Below are positions 27,486-35,439 of a DNA stretch of 64,000 nt, piece by piece. Each line of letters opens with the position of its first letter. Positions within the stretch are counted from its first letter, which is position 1. The notes under the pieces are model-generated. The model had not been told where the DNA came from. It made no database searches and worked only from the letters and a program-made list of their open reading frames with translations. The position numbers were made by a program, and so were the translations under genes. The stretch is from Palsa-1033 sp963735455 (GTDB lineage: Bacteria > Chloroflexota > Limnocylindria > Limnocylindrales > CSP1-4): assembly GCA_963735455.1 (NCBI GenBank), contig CAVTKZ010000004.1, forward strand, positions 505,400 to 569,399, read 5' to 3'.

Positions 27486-28313
27486 GTGGATATCACCTTC
27501 CAGGCGCTGATCATGGGCATCGTCCAGGGGCTGACCGAGTTCCTGCCGGTGTCCAGCTCGGGCCACCTGGTCATCGTCCCCCATCTCCTGGGCTGGACCG
27601 ATCCGTTCATCACCTCGCTGGCGTTCAGCGTGATGCTCCACATGGGCACCCTGGTCGCCCTGCTGGTCTACTTCCGGGCCGACTGGCTGGCGATCGTGCC
27701 GGCCGGCCTGGCCACGATCCGCGACCGCTCGTTCAAGGGCGACCCGAACCGCCGGCTGGCCTGGCTGATCGCGGTTGCCACGATCCCGGCCGTGATCGTC
27801 GGGCCGATCCTGAACGACCGGCTGGAGGCGGCAGTCCGGACCGCCGAGGACGTGGCCATCGCCCTGGTGATCGGGGCGGCGATCCTGTGGCTGGCCGACC
27901 AGCTCGGGCGCAAGGTGAATGGCCTCGATCGGATCAGCTTCCGGCTCGCCCTGGGCATTGGCCTGGCCCAGTCGATCGCCCTGGTGCCCGGGATCAGCCG
28001 GGCCGGGATCACGATCTCGGCCGGCCTGTTCGCCGGGCTCACCCGCGAGGCCGCCGCCCGGTTCAGCTTCCTGATGGCCACCCCGGTCATCGCCGGGGCC
28101 GGCCTGTTCGAGGCGCGCAACCTGCTCAGCGGCGATGCCGGCGTGACGGTCCAGGTCGGACCGCTGCTGGTGGGCCTGATCGCGGCCCTGGTTGCCGGCC
28201 TGGCGGCGATCCACCTGATGCTGCGCTACCTCCGGACCCGAAGCTACCTGGTCTTCGTGATCGAGCGGCTGGTGGTCGCCGCGATCGTCCTCGTCGTCTT
28301 CCTGTCGCGCTGA
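27486..28313 (+). CDS. uppP: Undecaprenyl-diphosphatase (UppP/BacA)
   Basis: Dephosphorylates undecaprenyl diphosphate so the lipid carrier of peptidoglycan can be reused. The 275-residue polytopic membrane protein has GIVQGLTEFLPVSSSGHLVI near the start and LVPGISRAGITI in the second half, which together form the active site (Glu, Ser/His and Arg). The GTG start has an AAGGAGG ribosome site 7 bases upstream. It precedes argR by 13 bp. Confidence 0.96.
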   Translation: MDITFQALIMGIVQGLTEFLPVSSSGHLVIVPHLLGWTDPFITSLAFSVMLHMGTLVALLVYFRADWLAIVPAGLATIRDRSFKGDPNRRLAWLIAVATIPAVIVGPILNDRLEAAVRTAEDVAIALVIGAAILWLADQLGRKVNGLDRISFRLALGIGLAQSIALVPGISRAGITISAGLFAGLTREAAARFSFLMATPVIAGAGLFEARNLLSGDAGVTVQVGPLLVGLIAALVAGLAAIHLMLRYLRTRSYLVFVIERLVVAAIVLVVFLSR

Positions 28314-28326
28314 GCGGCGGCTCGTC

Positions 28327-28803
28327 ATGGAGGTCATGAAGCAGCTTCGCCAGCGCTCGATCCGGGACCTCGTCGAGCAGCGCCTGATCCGGACCCAACA
28401 GGAGCTGGCGGCGGCCCTCCGGGAGCGTGGCTTCCGGACCACTCAGGCCACGATCAGCCGCGACGTGGCCGAGCTCGGGCTGATCAAGGTCGGCCGCGAG
28501 GGGACCCAGGCCTACGCCCTGCCGCCGCGCCTGGTCGAGGCCGAGATCAGTGGCGAGGATCGCTTGCGCAAGCTCTTCCGTGACCTGCCGGTCGAGATCC
28601 GGGAGGCCGGCCTGCTGCTCGTGGTCCGGACCCTGCCGGGCTCGGCCCATGCGATCGCGGCGGCCCTCGACCGGGCTCGCTGGCCGGAGGTGGCCGGCTC
28701 GATCGCCGGCGATGACACCCTCTTCGTGGCCTTCACCGACCGGGGCTCGCTGGGCCGGGTGAAGCGCCGTTTGCTGCGCCTGACCGAGCCGGCCGCGCTT
28801 TGA
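28327..28803 (+). CDS. argR: Arginine repressor ArgR
   Basis: A 158-residue DNA-binding regulator that responds to arginine. The winged-helix domain includes TQQELAAALRERGF and TQATISRDVAELGLIKV (recognition helix). The C-terminal oligomerisation/arginine domain ends with IAGDDTLFVAFTD, the GDDT-type ligand site. No arginine-synthesis genes are in the window, but cyanophycin synthetase at its left end consumes arginine. A second in-frame ATG nine bases downstream is possible. Confidence 0.93.
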   Translation: MEVMKQLRQRSIRDLVEQRLIRTQQELAAALRERGFRTTQATISRDVAELGLIKVGREGTQAYALPPRLVEAEISGEDRLRKLFRDLPVEIREAGLLLVVRTLPGSAHAIAAALDRARWPEVAGSIAGDDTLFVAFTDRGSLGRVKRRLLRLTEPAAL

Positions 28804-28828
28804 CACTCGGACGGCCGCGAAGTAGCAT
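28800..28828 (+). promoter_or_regulatory. Promoter of the greA-lysS-serS operon
   Basis: A near-perfect sigma70-type promoter: TTGACA at 28800-28805, 17-bp spacer, TAGCAT at 28823-28828. It overlaps the argR stop codon and lies 109 bp before greA. Confidence 0.7.
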
Positions 28829-28937
28829 TCGGGCCGGCTGAACTTCAGGTCCGCCCCACCGGCGGAGGCCTGGAGTTCTTCGTTTACCAAGACCCCGCTG
28901 GCCATTGCGCCCAGATCCCGATGGGGGCCCACCCGAC

Positions 28938-29402
28938 GTGAACAACAAGCCCACCTACCTCTCCCAGGGCGGACTCGAGAAGCTCCGGACGGAGCTCGAC
29001 GAGATGGTCCAGGTCCGCCGGGCCGAAGTGGCCGGCCGAATCCACGACGCCAAGGAACACGGCGACCTGTCCGAGAACGCCGAGTACGAGGACGCCAAGA
29101 ACGAGCAGGCCTTCGTGGAGGGCCGGATCCAGACCCTCGAGGCGCTGATCAAGAACGCCACGATCATCGACGAGCACCATTCCACCGAGCACGTCCAGAT
29201 CGGCTCGACGGTGATGGTCGAGAGCGGCGACGGCACCGAGTCGTTCACGATCGTCGGCTCGGCCGAGGCCGCCCCCCGCGAGGGCCGGATCTCGAACGAG
29301 TCACCGGTGGGCCGGGTCCTCCTGGGCAAGCGCAAGGGCGACCGGGTCGTGGTCAAGGTGCCCGCCGGCGACTTCACCTACACGATCACCAAGATCAGCT
29401 GA
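28938..29402 (+). CDS. greA: Transcription elongation factor GreA
   Basis: Rescues backtracked RNA polymerase by stimulating transcript cleavage. The 154-residue protein has the N-terminal coiled coil with its acidic tip (KEHGDLSENAEYEDAKNEQA) and a C-terminal FKBP-like domain ending SPVGRVLLGKRKGDRVVV. The GTG start (VNNKPTYLS) gives the standard N-terminus. First gene after the 28.8-kb promoter; lysS begins 26 bp downstream. Confidence 0.97.
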   Translation: MNNKPTYLSQGGLEKLRTELDEMVQVRRAEVAGRIHDAKEHGDLSENAEYEDAKNEQAFVEGRIQTLEALIKNATIIDEHHSTEHVQIGSTVMVESGDGTESFTIVGSAEAAPREGRISNESPVGRVLLGKRKGDRVVVKVPAGDFTYTITKIS

Positions 29403-29428
29403 CCCGGTCCGGCGAGGGAGTTCGGGCC

Positions 29429-31042
29429 ATGGATTGGGCCGACGAGCTGGCCGCCTCGGTCGATGGGCCGCAGGTCGTCAACGACAGCAAGACGCCCTCG
29501 GGGACCGTCCACGTCGGGAGCCTCCGCGGGCCGGTCATCCTGGACGTGATCAGCCGGGCGCTCCGAGCGCGGGGGACCGCGACCACCCTCCTCTACGGGA
29601 TCGACGACCTGGACCCGATGGACGCCCAGGCCCTCCTGACGCCGGACGCCGTCGAGCACGAGATGGGCCGGCCGCTGGCCCACGTCCCGGACCAGGCCGG
29701 CGATTGCCACCCGTCGTACGCCCGCCACCATGCCCAGACGTTCATCGACACGTTCGCCGGCCTGGGCATCCGGCCCGACCGCTACTACTGGATGAGCGAG
29801 CTGTATGCCGCCGGCGAGGTCGATCCGTACATCCGGATCGCGCTCGACCGGGTGGAGGCCGTCCGGGCGATCTACCGGCGGGTGGCCAAGGTCCAGCATC
29901 CGGCCGACTGGCACCCGATCCAGGTCGTGTGCGAGAGCTGCGGCAAGATCGGCACGACGATCGTGACCAGGTGGGACGGCCGCCGGATCTACTACGAGTG
30001 CCGGCCTGACCTCGTGACCTGGGCCCATGGCTGCGGCCATGCCGGCTGGGTCGAGCCGTTCGGGGGCCGGGCCAAGCTGGGCTGGAACCTGGAGTGGGCT
30101 GCCCAGTGGAGCATCTTCGGGGTGACCATCGAGCCGTGCGGCAAGGACCTGGCGACGGCCGGTGGCTCGCGCGACCGGGCCGACGCGATCGCCCGGGAGA
30201 TCTTCGAGCGCGAGCCACCGCTCAACGTGGCCTACGAGTTCCTGAACATCGGCGGGCGCAAGATGTCGACCTCGAAGGGGCTGGGCGTCGCCGCCCACGA
30301 GATCGTCCGGGTCGTTCCGCCCGAGCAGCTCCGGCTGCTCTTCCTGCGCCCCCGGCCGCAGACCGCGATCGAGTTCGACCCGGTCGGCAGTGACGCGATC
30401 CCGCGCCTGTTCGACGAGTTCGATCGGTTGGCCGACGCCACGGCCGGCCGGCCGGTCCGGGGCGAGCTGCCGGCCGGCCACGAGAGCGTCTTCCGCTACT
30501 CCTTGCTCGACCCGGCGGCCGACGTGGCCGCCATCGCGACCGCCTTCCGGCCGGCCTTCGGCCACCTGGCCCTCCTGCGCCAGATCCCGGGCGTCGACAT
30601 CGAGGCCCGCATCGCGGCCGAGAAGGGCGGCCCGCTGACCGCCCTCGAGCGGGCGACCCTGGCCGAGCGAGCCGCCGCCGCCGACGCCTGGCTGGAGACG
30701 TTCGCCCCCGACAAGTCGCGGATCGTCGTCCGGCGCGACGGGCTGCCCGACGAGGCGGCCGGCCTCGACGCCGGCCAGCGATCCTGGCTGGGCAGCCTGG
30801 CGGCCGCGGCCGCCGTCGCGCCCGGGCCTGGATCGGGGGATGCCTGGCAGGCCCTGATCTTCTCGACCGCCACGGCGGCCGGCCTGCCACCGGGGCAGGC
30901 CTTCGCCGCCCTGTACCTGGCCTTCCTGGGCCGGCCCAATGGACCCCGGGCGGGCTGGCTGCTGGCCAGCCTCGAGCCGGCCTTCGTCCTCGAGCGCCTG
31001 CGGGCCGCCGCGGGCCCGCCACCCCTGAAGGAGAGCGCATGA
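29429..31042 (+). CDS. lysS: Class I lysyl-tRNA synthetase
   Basis: Charges tRNA-Lys. It is the archaeal-type class I enzyme rather than the usual bacterial class II. The Rossmann-fold HIGH-like motif is PSGTVHVGSLRG near residue 27, and the KMSKS-type loop is GGRKMSTSKGLGV near residue 280. Between them CESCGKIGTT and HGCGHAGWV form a zinc-binding insertion. At 537 residues it has a C-terminal helical anticodon domain. It overlaps serS by 4 bp. Class I LysRS occurs sporadically in bacteria. Confidence 0.95.
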   Translation: MDWADELAASVDGPQVVNDSKTPSGTVHVGSLRGPVILDVISRALRARGTATTLLYGIDDLDPMDAQALLTPDAVEHEMGRPLAHVPDQAGDCHPSYARHHAQTFIDTFAGLGIRPDRYYWMSELYAAGEVDPYIRIALDRVEAVRAIYRRVAKVQHPADWHPIQVVCESCGKIGTTIVTRWDGRRIYYECRPDLVTWAHGCGHAGWVEPFGGRAKLGWNLEWAAQWSIFGVTIEPCGKDLATAGGSRDRADAIAREIFEREPPLNVAYEFLNIGGRKMSTSKGLGVAAHEIVRVVPPEQLRLLFLRPRPQTAIEFDPVGSDAIPRLFDEFDRLADATAGRPVRGELPAGHESVFRYSLLDPAADVAAIATAFRPAFGHLALLRQIPGVDIEARIAAEKGGPLTALERATLAERAAAADAWLETFAPDKSRIVVRRDGLPDEAAGLDAGQRSWLGSLAAAAAVAPGPGSGDAWQALIFSTATAAGLPPGQAFAALYLAFLGRPNGPRAGWLLASLEPAFVLERLRAAAGPPPLKESA

Positions 31043-32385
31043 GCGTCGGCCTGCAGCGACTGCGGGGGGATGCGCCGGCGGTCCGCCAGGGCGCGATCGA
31101 CAAGGGCGAGGATCCGGCGATCGTCGATGCGGCCCTGGCCGCCGACGCGCGACGGCGTGAGCTGCTGGCCGAGGGCGACCGGTTGAAGGCCGAGCGGAAC
31201 GTGGCCTCCAAGGCGATCGGCGAGGCGATCCGGGCGGGGGCCGACCCGAACGGCGCGGAAACCGCGGCGCTCAAGGCCCGCTCGACTGAGACTGGCGCCC
31301 GGATCGCGGCGATCGATGCCGAGCTGGCCACAGTCGAGGCGACGGTCGAGGACCTCCTCCTGCGGATCCCCAACCCGGCCGACCTGGACATCCCGGTCGG
31401 CGGCGAAGAGGCCAACGTCACGATCCGGGAATGGGGCGAGCAGCTGCCCCGGATCCAGCCGCTGAGCGGCGAGGTCGGGGCGGACGCGCTGCCCGGGGGG
31501 CCGGCCTGGGAGCGCAAGGCGCACTGGGAGATTGCCGCCGGGCTGGGAATCTTCGAGCTCGAACGGGGGGCCAAGATCGCCGGCTCGGGCTTCCCCGTGT
31601 ACCGCGGCCTGGGCGCGGCGCTCCAGCGCGCCCTGATCAGCTGGTTCCTCGACGTCCATACCCGCGAGAACGGCTTCACCGAGATCTGGCCACCGGCCGT
31701 GGTCAACGCCGTGTCGGCCCGGGGCACCGGCCAGATCCCGGACAAGGAAGACCAGATGTACGTCGTGACCCGCGACGACCTGTACCTGGTCCCGACGGCC
31801 GAGGTCCCGGTCACCAACCTCCATCGCGACGAGATCTTCGAAGGCGCGCAGCTGCCGGTCCGCTACGCGGCCTACTCGCCCTGCTTCCGGCGCGAGGCAG
31901 GGGCGGCCGGCAAGGACACCCGGGGGATCCTGCGCGTCCACCAGTTCGACAAGGTCGAGATGGTCCTCTTCGAGCGACCGGAGGCATCGGCCGCGGCCCT
32001 CGAGTGGATGACCGGTCGGGCCGAGGACCTCCTTCAGCGCCTCGGGCTGGCCTACCGGGTCCTGCTGATGGCCACCCGCGAGATGGGCTTCACCCAGGGC
32101 CGCAAGTACGACATCGAGGTCTGGGCGCCGGGCGTGGAGCGCTGGCTCGAGGTCAGCTCGTGCTCGAACTTCCGGGACTTCCAGGCCCGCCGGATGGCCG
32201 TCCGCTATCGGCCCGGGCCGGGGGCCCGGCCCGAGCTGGTCCACACCCTCAACGGCTCGGGCCTGGCCCTGCCCCGGGTGGTTGCGGCGATCCTCGAAAC
32301 CGGCCAGAACCAGGACGGGTCGGTGACCGTGCCCGAGGTCCTCCGGCCATACCTGGGCGCTGCTACGATCGAGCTGCCCGGCTAG
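31039..32385 (+). CDS. serS: Seryl-tRNA synthetase
   Basis: Charges tRNA-Ser. The 448-residue class II enzyme has an N-terminal coiled-coil tRNA-binding arm (residues ~30-110, RRRELLAEGDRLKAERN), motif 2 SPCFRREAGAAGKDTRGILR and motif 3 NGSGLALPRVVAAILE; the serine pocket lies around LVPTAEVPVTN. The ATG overlaps the lysS stop. The same window holds four tRNA-Ser genes, one of them 561 bp downstream. Confidence 0.97.
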   Translation: MSVGLQRLRGDAPAVRQGAIDKGEDPAIVDAALAADARRRELLAEGDRLKAERNVASKAIGEAIRAGADPNGAETAALKARSTETGARIAAIDAELATVEATVEDLLLRIPNPADLDIPVGGEEANVTIREWGEQLPRIQPLSGEVGADALPGGPAWERKAHWEIAAGLGIFELERGAKIAGSGFPVYRGLGAALQRALISWFLDVHTRENGFTEIWPPAVVNAVSARGTGQIPDKEDQMYVVTRDDLYLVPTAEVPVTNLHRDEIFEGAQLPVRYAAYSPCFRREAGAAGKDTRGILRVHQFDKVEMVLFERPEASAAALEWMTGRAEDLLQRLGLAYRVLLMATREMGFTQGRKYDIEVWAPGVERWLEVSSCSNFRDFQARRMAVRYRPGPGARPELVHTLNGSGLALPRVVAAILETGQNQDGSVTVPEVLRPYLGAATIELPG

Positions 32386-32431
32386 GTCCACCCTCCGGGA
32401 GCCTACGGCCTCCGCCAGGGAGAGGGAGACG

Positions 32432-32905
32432 ATGACCAGCGCAGGTTGGCAAGCACCGGAGCCTGAGCCGGGTCCCGCCCCCGGCTACGCCTTCGGGGGC
32501 TTTGGCCCCCGTCTCGTGGCCTACATCATCGATATCGTGATCTTCGGCGTGATCGCCACGATCCTGCTGATCGTGGGCACCCTGCTGGCCGTCACCAGTG
32601 CGGTTGCCGGCGCCGCCGGGCTGCTGATCCTGGTTGTCCTGCTGGCGGTCGCCAGCCTGGCCTACTTTCCGTACTTCTGGGCAACCAGCGGCTCGACGCC
32701 AGGGATGCGGGTAATGGGCTTGCGGGTCGTCCGCGACAGCGATGGCGGGCCGATCTCCAGCGGCCAGGCGATCCTCCGGATGGTCGGCTACTGGGTGTCC
32801 GGGGCTGTCTTCTACCTCGGCTACATCTGGATCTTCATCGACAAGCGCCATCGCGGCTGGCACGACCTGATCGCCGGGACGGTGGTCGTCCAGCGCATTC
32901 CCTAG
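32432..32905 (+). CDS. RDD family membrane protein
   Basis: A 157-residue protein. A Pro/Gly-rich N-terminal tail (~30 residues) precedes the RDD signature FGPRLVAYIIDIVIFGVI, then three more hydrophobic segments and a C-terminal KRHRGWHDLIAGTVVV, the usual end of RDD domains. The central TPGMRVMGLRVV is also typical. Function of RDD proteins is poorly known; some act as ion transporters. It follows serS by 46 bp. Confidence 0.88.
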   Translation: MTSAGWQAPEPEPGPAPGYAFGGFGPRLVAYIIDIVIFGVIATILLIVGTLLAVTSAVAGAAGLLILVVLLAVASLAYFPYFWATSGSTPGMRVMGLRVVRDSDGGPISSGQAILRMVGYWVSGAVFYLGYIWIFIDKRHRGWHDLIAGTVVVQRIP

Positions 32906-32945
32906 GGTCCGGCCCGCGCCCCGGATCAGGCTATCCTCGGCAGTC

Positions 32946-33035
32946 GGAGAGGTGGCAGAGCGGTCGAATGCGGCGGTCTTGAAAACCGCAGAGGGTGCAA
33001 GCCCTCCCTGGGTTCGAATCCCAGCCTCTCCGCCA
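32946..33035 (+). tRNA. tRNA-Ser (anticodon TGA)
   Basis: A 90-base gene with encoded CCA. Acceptor GGAGAGG pairs with CCTCTCC. The anticodon stem GCGGT/ACCGC holds loop CTTGAAA, and the long variable arm is typical of serine tRNA. The T-arm contains GGTTCGAATCC. A TATCCT box lies just upstream. Confidence 0.97.
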
Positions 33036-33074
33036 GCTCCCCTCGTCCGGCTGGCTGCCCGGACCGCGAATCGA

Positions 33075-33100
33075 AACGGGCGCCGCTACCGGCGCCCGTT
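33075..33100. terminator. Perfect hairpin between tRNA-Ser and the convergent flp gene
   Basis: AACGGGCGCC, a six-base loop and GGCGCCCGTT form a perfect 10-bp stem between two convergent transcripts. On the minus strand it is followed by TTTCG and on the plus strand by TTCGGG. It probably ends both transcripts, though neither T-run is strong. Confidence 0.55.
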
Positions 33101-33123
33101 CGGGATCGAATGGCCGTGGAGCG

Positions 33124-33336
33124 TCAGACGCTATGTCCGACGTTGCTCAGGATCTTCGAGACCTGTCCGCCCAGGAAGATGAGGGCAATGATTGCAACAA
33201 TCGCGATCAAAGCGAGGATGAGTGCGTATTCAGCAAGGCCCTGGCCGGCTGTCACGGTGATGAGCTTCTTGAAACGCATGACGATGGTCACGGTCTCGGA
33301 TGAAATGTTCGAGAACCAGGCACTGACTCGGGTCAA
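33124..33336 (-). CDS. Flp/Fap-type pilin
   Basis: A ~70-residue major pilin of the Flp (tad) type. A short leader is followed by VTAGQGLAEYALILALIAIV, with the conserved Gly/Glu-Tyr processing region and one hydrophobic helix, then a short GGQVSKILSNV tail. The start chosen is TTG 33336, because a strong AAGGAGGTGA lies at the right distance; GTG 33345 (inside the SD) and ATG 33279 are alternatives. No tad assembly genes are nearby, so the machinery must be elsewhere. Base composition is lower in GC than its neighbours. Confidence 0.82.
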   Translation of the reverse strand: MTRVSAWFSNISSETVTIVMRFKKLITVTAGQGLAEYALILALIAIVAIIALIFLGGQVSKILSNVGHSV

Positions 33337-33476
33337 TTCGTTCACCTCCTTTCCTTGAGATTCGACTACGAAGTGGATGACCACGGCAAGGCTAGCCGCC
33401 GAACGTTTATGGGGTCAACAGTACCCATGGGGTATCAAGTCCCATCCCCGCCTTCAGAATTCGATCAGGTTGACGT

Positions 33477-33695
33477 GTGATCCAGCCCGGCCTGTGTGGT
33501 GCCTGCCGGCACGCCCGCCAAACGGGTAACGCCCGGCCGTCTGTCTTCTGGCTGTGCGAGCGCTCGGTCAGCGATCAGGCTTTCGCCCGCTATCCGCGCC
33601 TGCCGGTGCTTGACTGCGCCGGGTTCGAGCGCGCGCCGGAACCGCCGGCGGACCACCAACCGGGCTCCCGGCCAGCCGCTGACAAGGTCACCTGA
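33477..33695 (+). CDS. Small conserved Cys protein
   Basis: A 72-residue protein. It has CGACRHARQ near the N-terminus, then FWLCERS, a YPRLPVLDCAGFE motif and a disordered Pro-rich tail. Four Cys (CX2C, C, C) could bind one metal. I recall similar short proteins with an RYP-LPV-C-GY/FE ending in several phyla, usually annotated as hypothetical. Start GTG; no strong ribosome site is visible. Confidence 0.65.
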   Translation: MIQPGLCGACRHARQTGNARPSVFWLCERSVSDQAFARYPRLPVLDCAGFERAPEPPADHQPGSRPAADKVT

Positions 33696-33847
33696 GCGGT
33701 GCGCCGGTGCACCGGTCGGTTGGCCGACTGGTACGATATTTGGGCAACGCTGGGGTACGCTCAACCCCGGACCCGGGCGGCCCGTCGCTGGCCGGTCCCA
33801 GACTCGAGCCGCCGAGCGGTGCATCGAGCGCGTTTGAGAGAAGCGAC

Positions 33848-35122
33848 ATGCCAAGCATGCGGGGATTCCTGCGCTCCAAGCCGAAGATTGATGAGGCCGA
33901 GGCAGCGCTGGCCGAGTCGCGCATCGTCGCCCGGATGGCCGGCCTCTTCGGTGACGAGACCGTCGACGAGGCCGCCCAGCAGGACCTGCCCGATGGCGGC
34001 CCCGATTCCGGCATCCCGGACGCGCTGACCCCCGATCTGCAGGCGCCACCGGTCACCGACCGCGAGGCCGAGATGGCGTCCCGGCCCCGACCGGCGATCA
34101 TCGTGATCGGCGGCGTGGCGGACATGGATCCGGCCGGCAAATCCGCCCACGGACCGGCCGTCGAGGGCATCGGGGTGATGGCCCGCCCCGACGAGGACCT
34201 CGGCGATGACCCCTGGCAGTTGCCGCTCCGCTCCGCGCCGCCACCGATCCGGCGCCCCGCCCAGCGGCGCTCCGCCCGGCCACCGTCCGCCGCGCAACCG
34301 CCGGCCCGGCGACCTGCCCTCCTGCGGCCGGCTGAGCCCGCCCCCCGGCAGGTCGTCGTCTCGGCAGCCTATTGCCCCTACTGCGGGACCCTCCTCGAGC
34401 CGCCGCCGACGGCCAGCCGGCGCTGCTTCGAGTGTCGCCAGCAGATCATCGTCAAGCGGATCGACGGCCGGACGTTATATCTCGCTGCCGCAGCCCTGCC
34501 GGTGTTCGCGGCCGAGCGGCGCCGGGCCGCCGAGTCGGCACGGCTCCTGCGGACCCGCGCCCGCTGGCTGGAGCTAGCCGGCGCGGCCGGGGCCCCGGCC
34601 CCGGGGATCGCCGCAGTCCAGGTGGCCCGGCCGACGTACGCCAGCGTGGCCGCCGCGCGGGAGCTCTACCTGCTGGCCGCCGATCGGATGTTCCGGATCG
34701 CCAAGCGCGACAGGGACTGGGCGGCGGCCGGCCGCCAGCGCCGAGACCAGGCCGCGACGATCCACCGGCTCGAGGGCTCGCCCTGGCCGCCGTCGCCGGA
34801 CGTCGTCACCCTCTTCCGCGAGGGCGTTGCCGCCGAGCTGCGTGGAATCTCCGAGATCAGCCGGGACGCCCAGCTGGCAGCCGCCTCATGCTGTGACGCC
34901 TGTCGAGCCGACGACGAGGCCGTGACCCGAATCGCGACTGAGCTGCGCCAGCCGCGCCTCCCCCACGCGAGCTGCCCGAAGGGCCTGTGTCGCTGCCGCT
35001 GGGAGCTGGCCGCGCGCGATCGGGCCAACCTGCGCCGCTACCTTCGACGCCGGCCGGCCAGCAGGACGGGCGCCGCGCCGATCGAGCGACCCACTCCGAT
35101 CGGGCGCTCCGTCGCGCGCTGA
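33848..35122 (+). CDS. Zinc-ribbon hypothetical protein
   Basis: A 424-residue protein that I do not recognise. Residues 1-60 are acidic and helical (KPKIDEAEAALAESRIVARM). A long Pro/Arg/Ala-rich, probably disordered segment runs to ~170. Then comes a zinc ribbon, YCPYCGTLLEPPP to RRCFECRQQI, two CX2C pairs. The rest is Arg/Ala-rich helix with further Cys clusters near the C-terminus (CCDACRADD; CPKGLCRCRW). There is no signal peptide or enzyme motif. The ATG at 33848 is the first plausible start; an upstream extension is open but not protein-like. Confidence 0.75.
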   Translation: MPSMRGFLRSKPKIDEAEAALAESRIVARMAGLFGDETVDEAAQQDLPDGGPDSGIPDALTPDLQAPPVTDREAEMASRPRPAIIVIGGVADMDPAGKSAHGPAVEGIGVMARPDEDLGDDPWQLPLRSAPPPIRRPAQRRSARPPSAAQPPARRPALLRPAEPAPRQVVVSAAYCPYCGTLLEPPPTASRRCFECRQQIIVKRIDGRTLYLAAAALPVFAAERRRAAESARLLRTRARWLELAGAAGAPAPGIAAVQVARPTYASVAAARELYLLAADRMFRIAKRDRDWAAAGRQRRDQAATIHRLEGSPWPPSPDVVTLFREGVAAELRGISEISRDAQLAAASCCDACRADDEAVTRIATELRQPRLPHASCPKGLCRCRWELAARDRANLRRYLRRRPASRTGAAPIERPTPIGRSVAR

Positions 35123-35160
35123 CGAGGCCCGCCGCGCGCTGGCCGGGTCCGCGGTCCCGG

Positions 35161-35190
35161 TTGACGTCGCCGAGCGCCGCCGACTAGACT
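35161..35190 (+). promoter_or_regulatory. Promoter of the trp operon
   Basis: TTGACG at 35161-35166, 18-bp spacer and TAGACT at 35185-35190. Transcription would start near 35197, just before the T-box leader. Confidence 0.65.
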
Positions 35191-35204
35191 GCCCGCCACA
35201 TCAC

Positions 35205-35430
35205 GAATACCAGGCGATGATCGGGATGAGTACCCGTCGGGAGCCGGCACAGAGACCCGGTGGTTGGTGGAAACCGGGACGGCAGCGACGGTGAATGGAC
35301 CCGTGAGCCCATTGCTCTTGAGTGCGGCAGCGCTGCCGAATGCGGGTGGTACCGCGGAAGGTTCGACCTTTCGTCCCTGGACGAGAGGTCGCATTGATTC
35401 CGGGCCCAGGCCCGGTCTCGCCGGAGGAAG
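35205..35430 (+). ncRNA. T-box riboswitch, tryptophan specifier, upstream of trpE
   Basis: Stem I has the K-turn GCGATGA (35214-35220), GATGAGTA and the apical AGAGA plus GGTGGTTGGTGG elements. The specifier loop reads GTGAA-TGG-AC, giving UGG (Trp) at 35296-35298. A small stem III hairpin follows (GCGGCAGCGCTGCCG). The T-box itself is GGGTGGTACCGCGG at 35344-35357, with the antiterminator partner ending near TCGTCCC. Uncharged tRNA-Trp should bind and switch on trpEGDCFBA. No T-run lies between the T-box and the GGAGG/ATG, so control may act on translation initiation. The trp genes directly downstream confirm the specifier. Confidence 0.92.
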
Positions 35431-35439
35431 CCCGCAACC

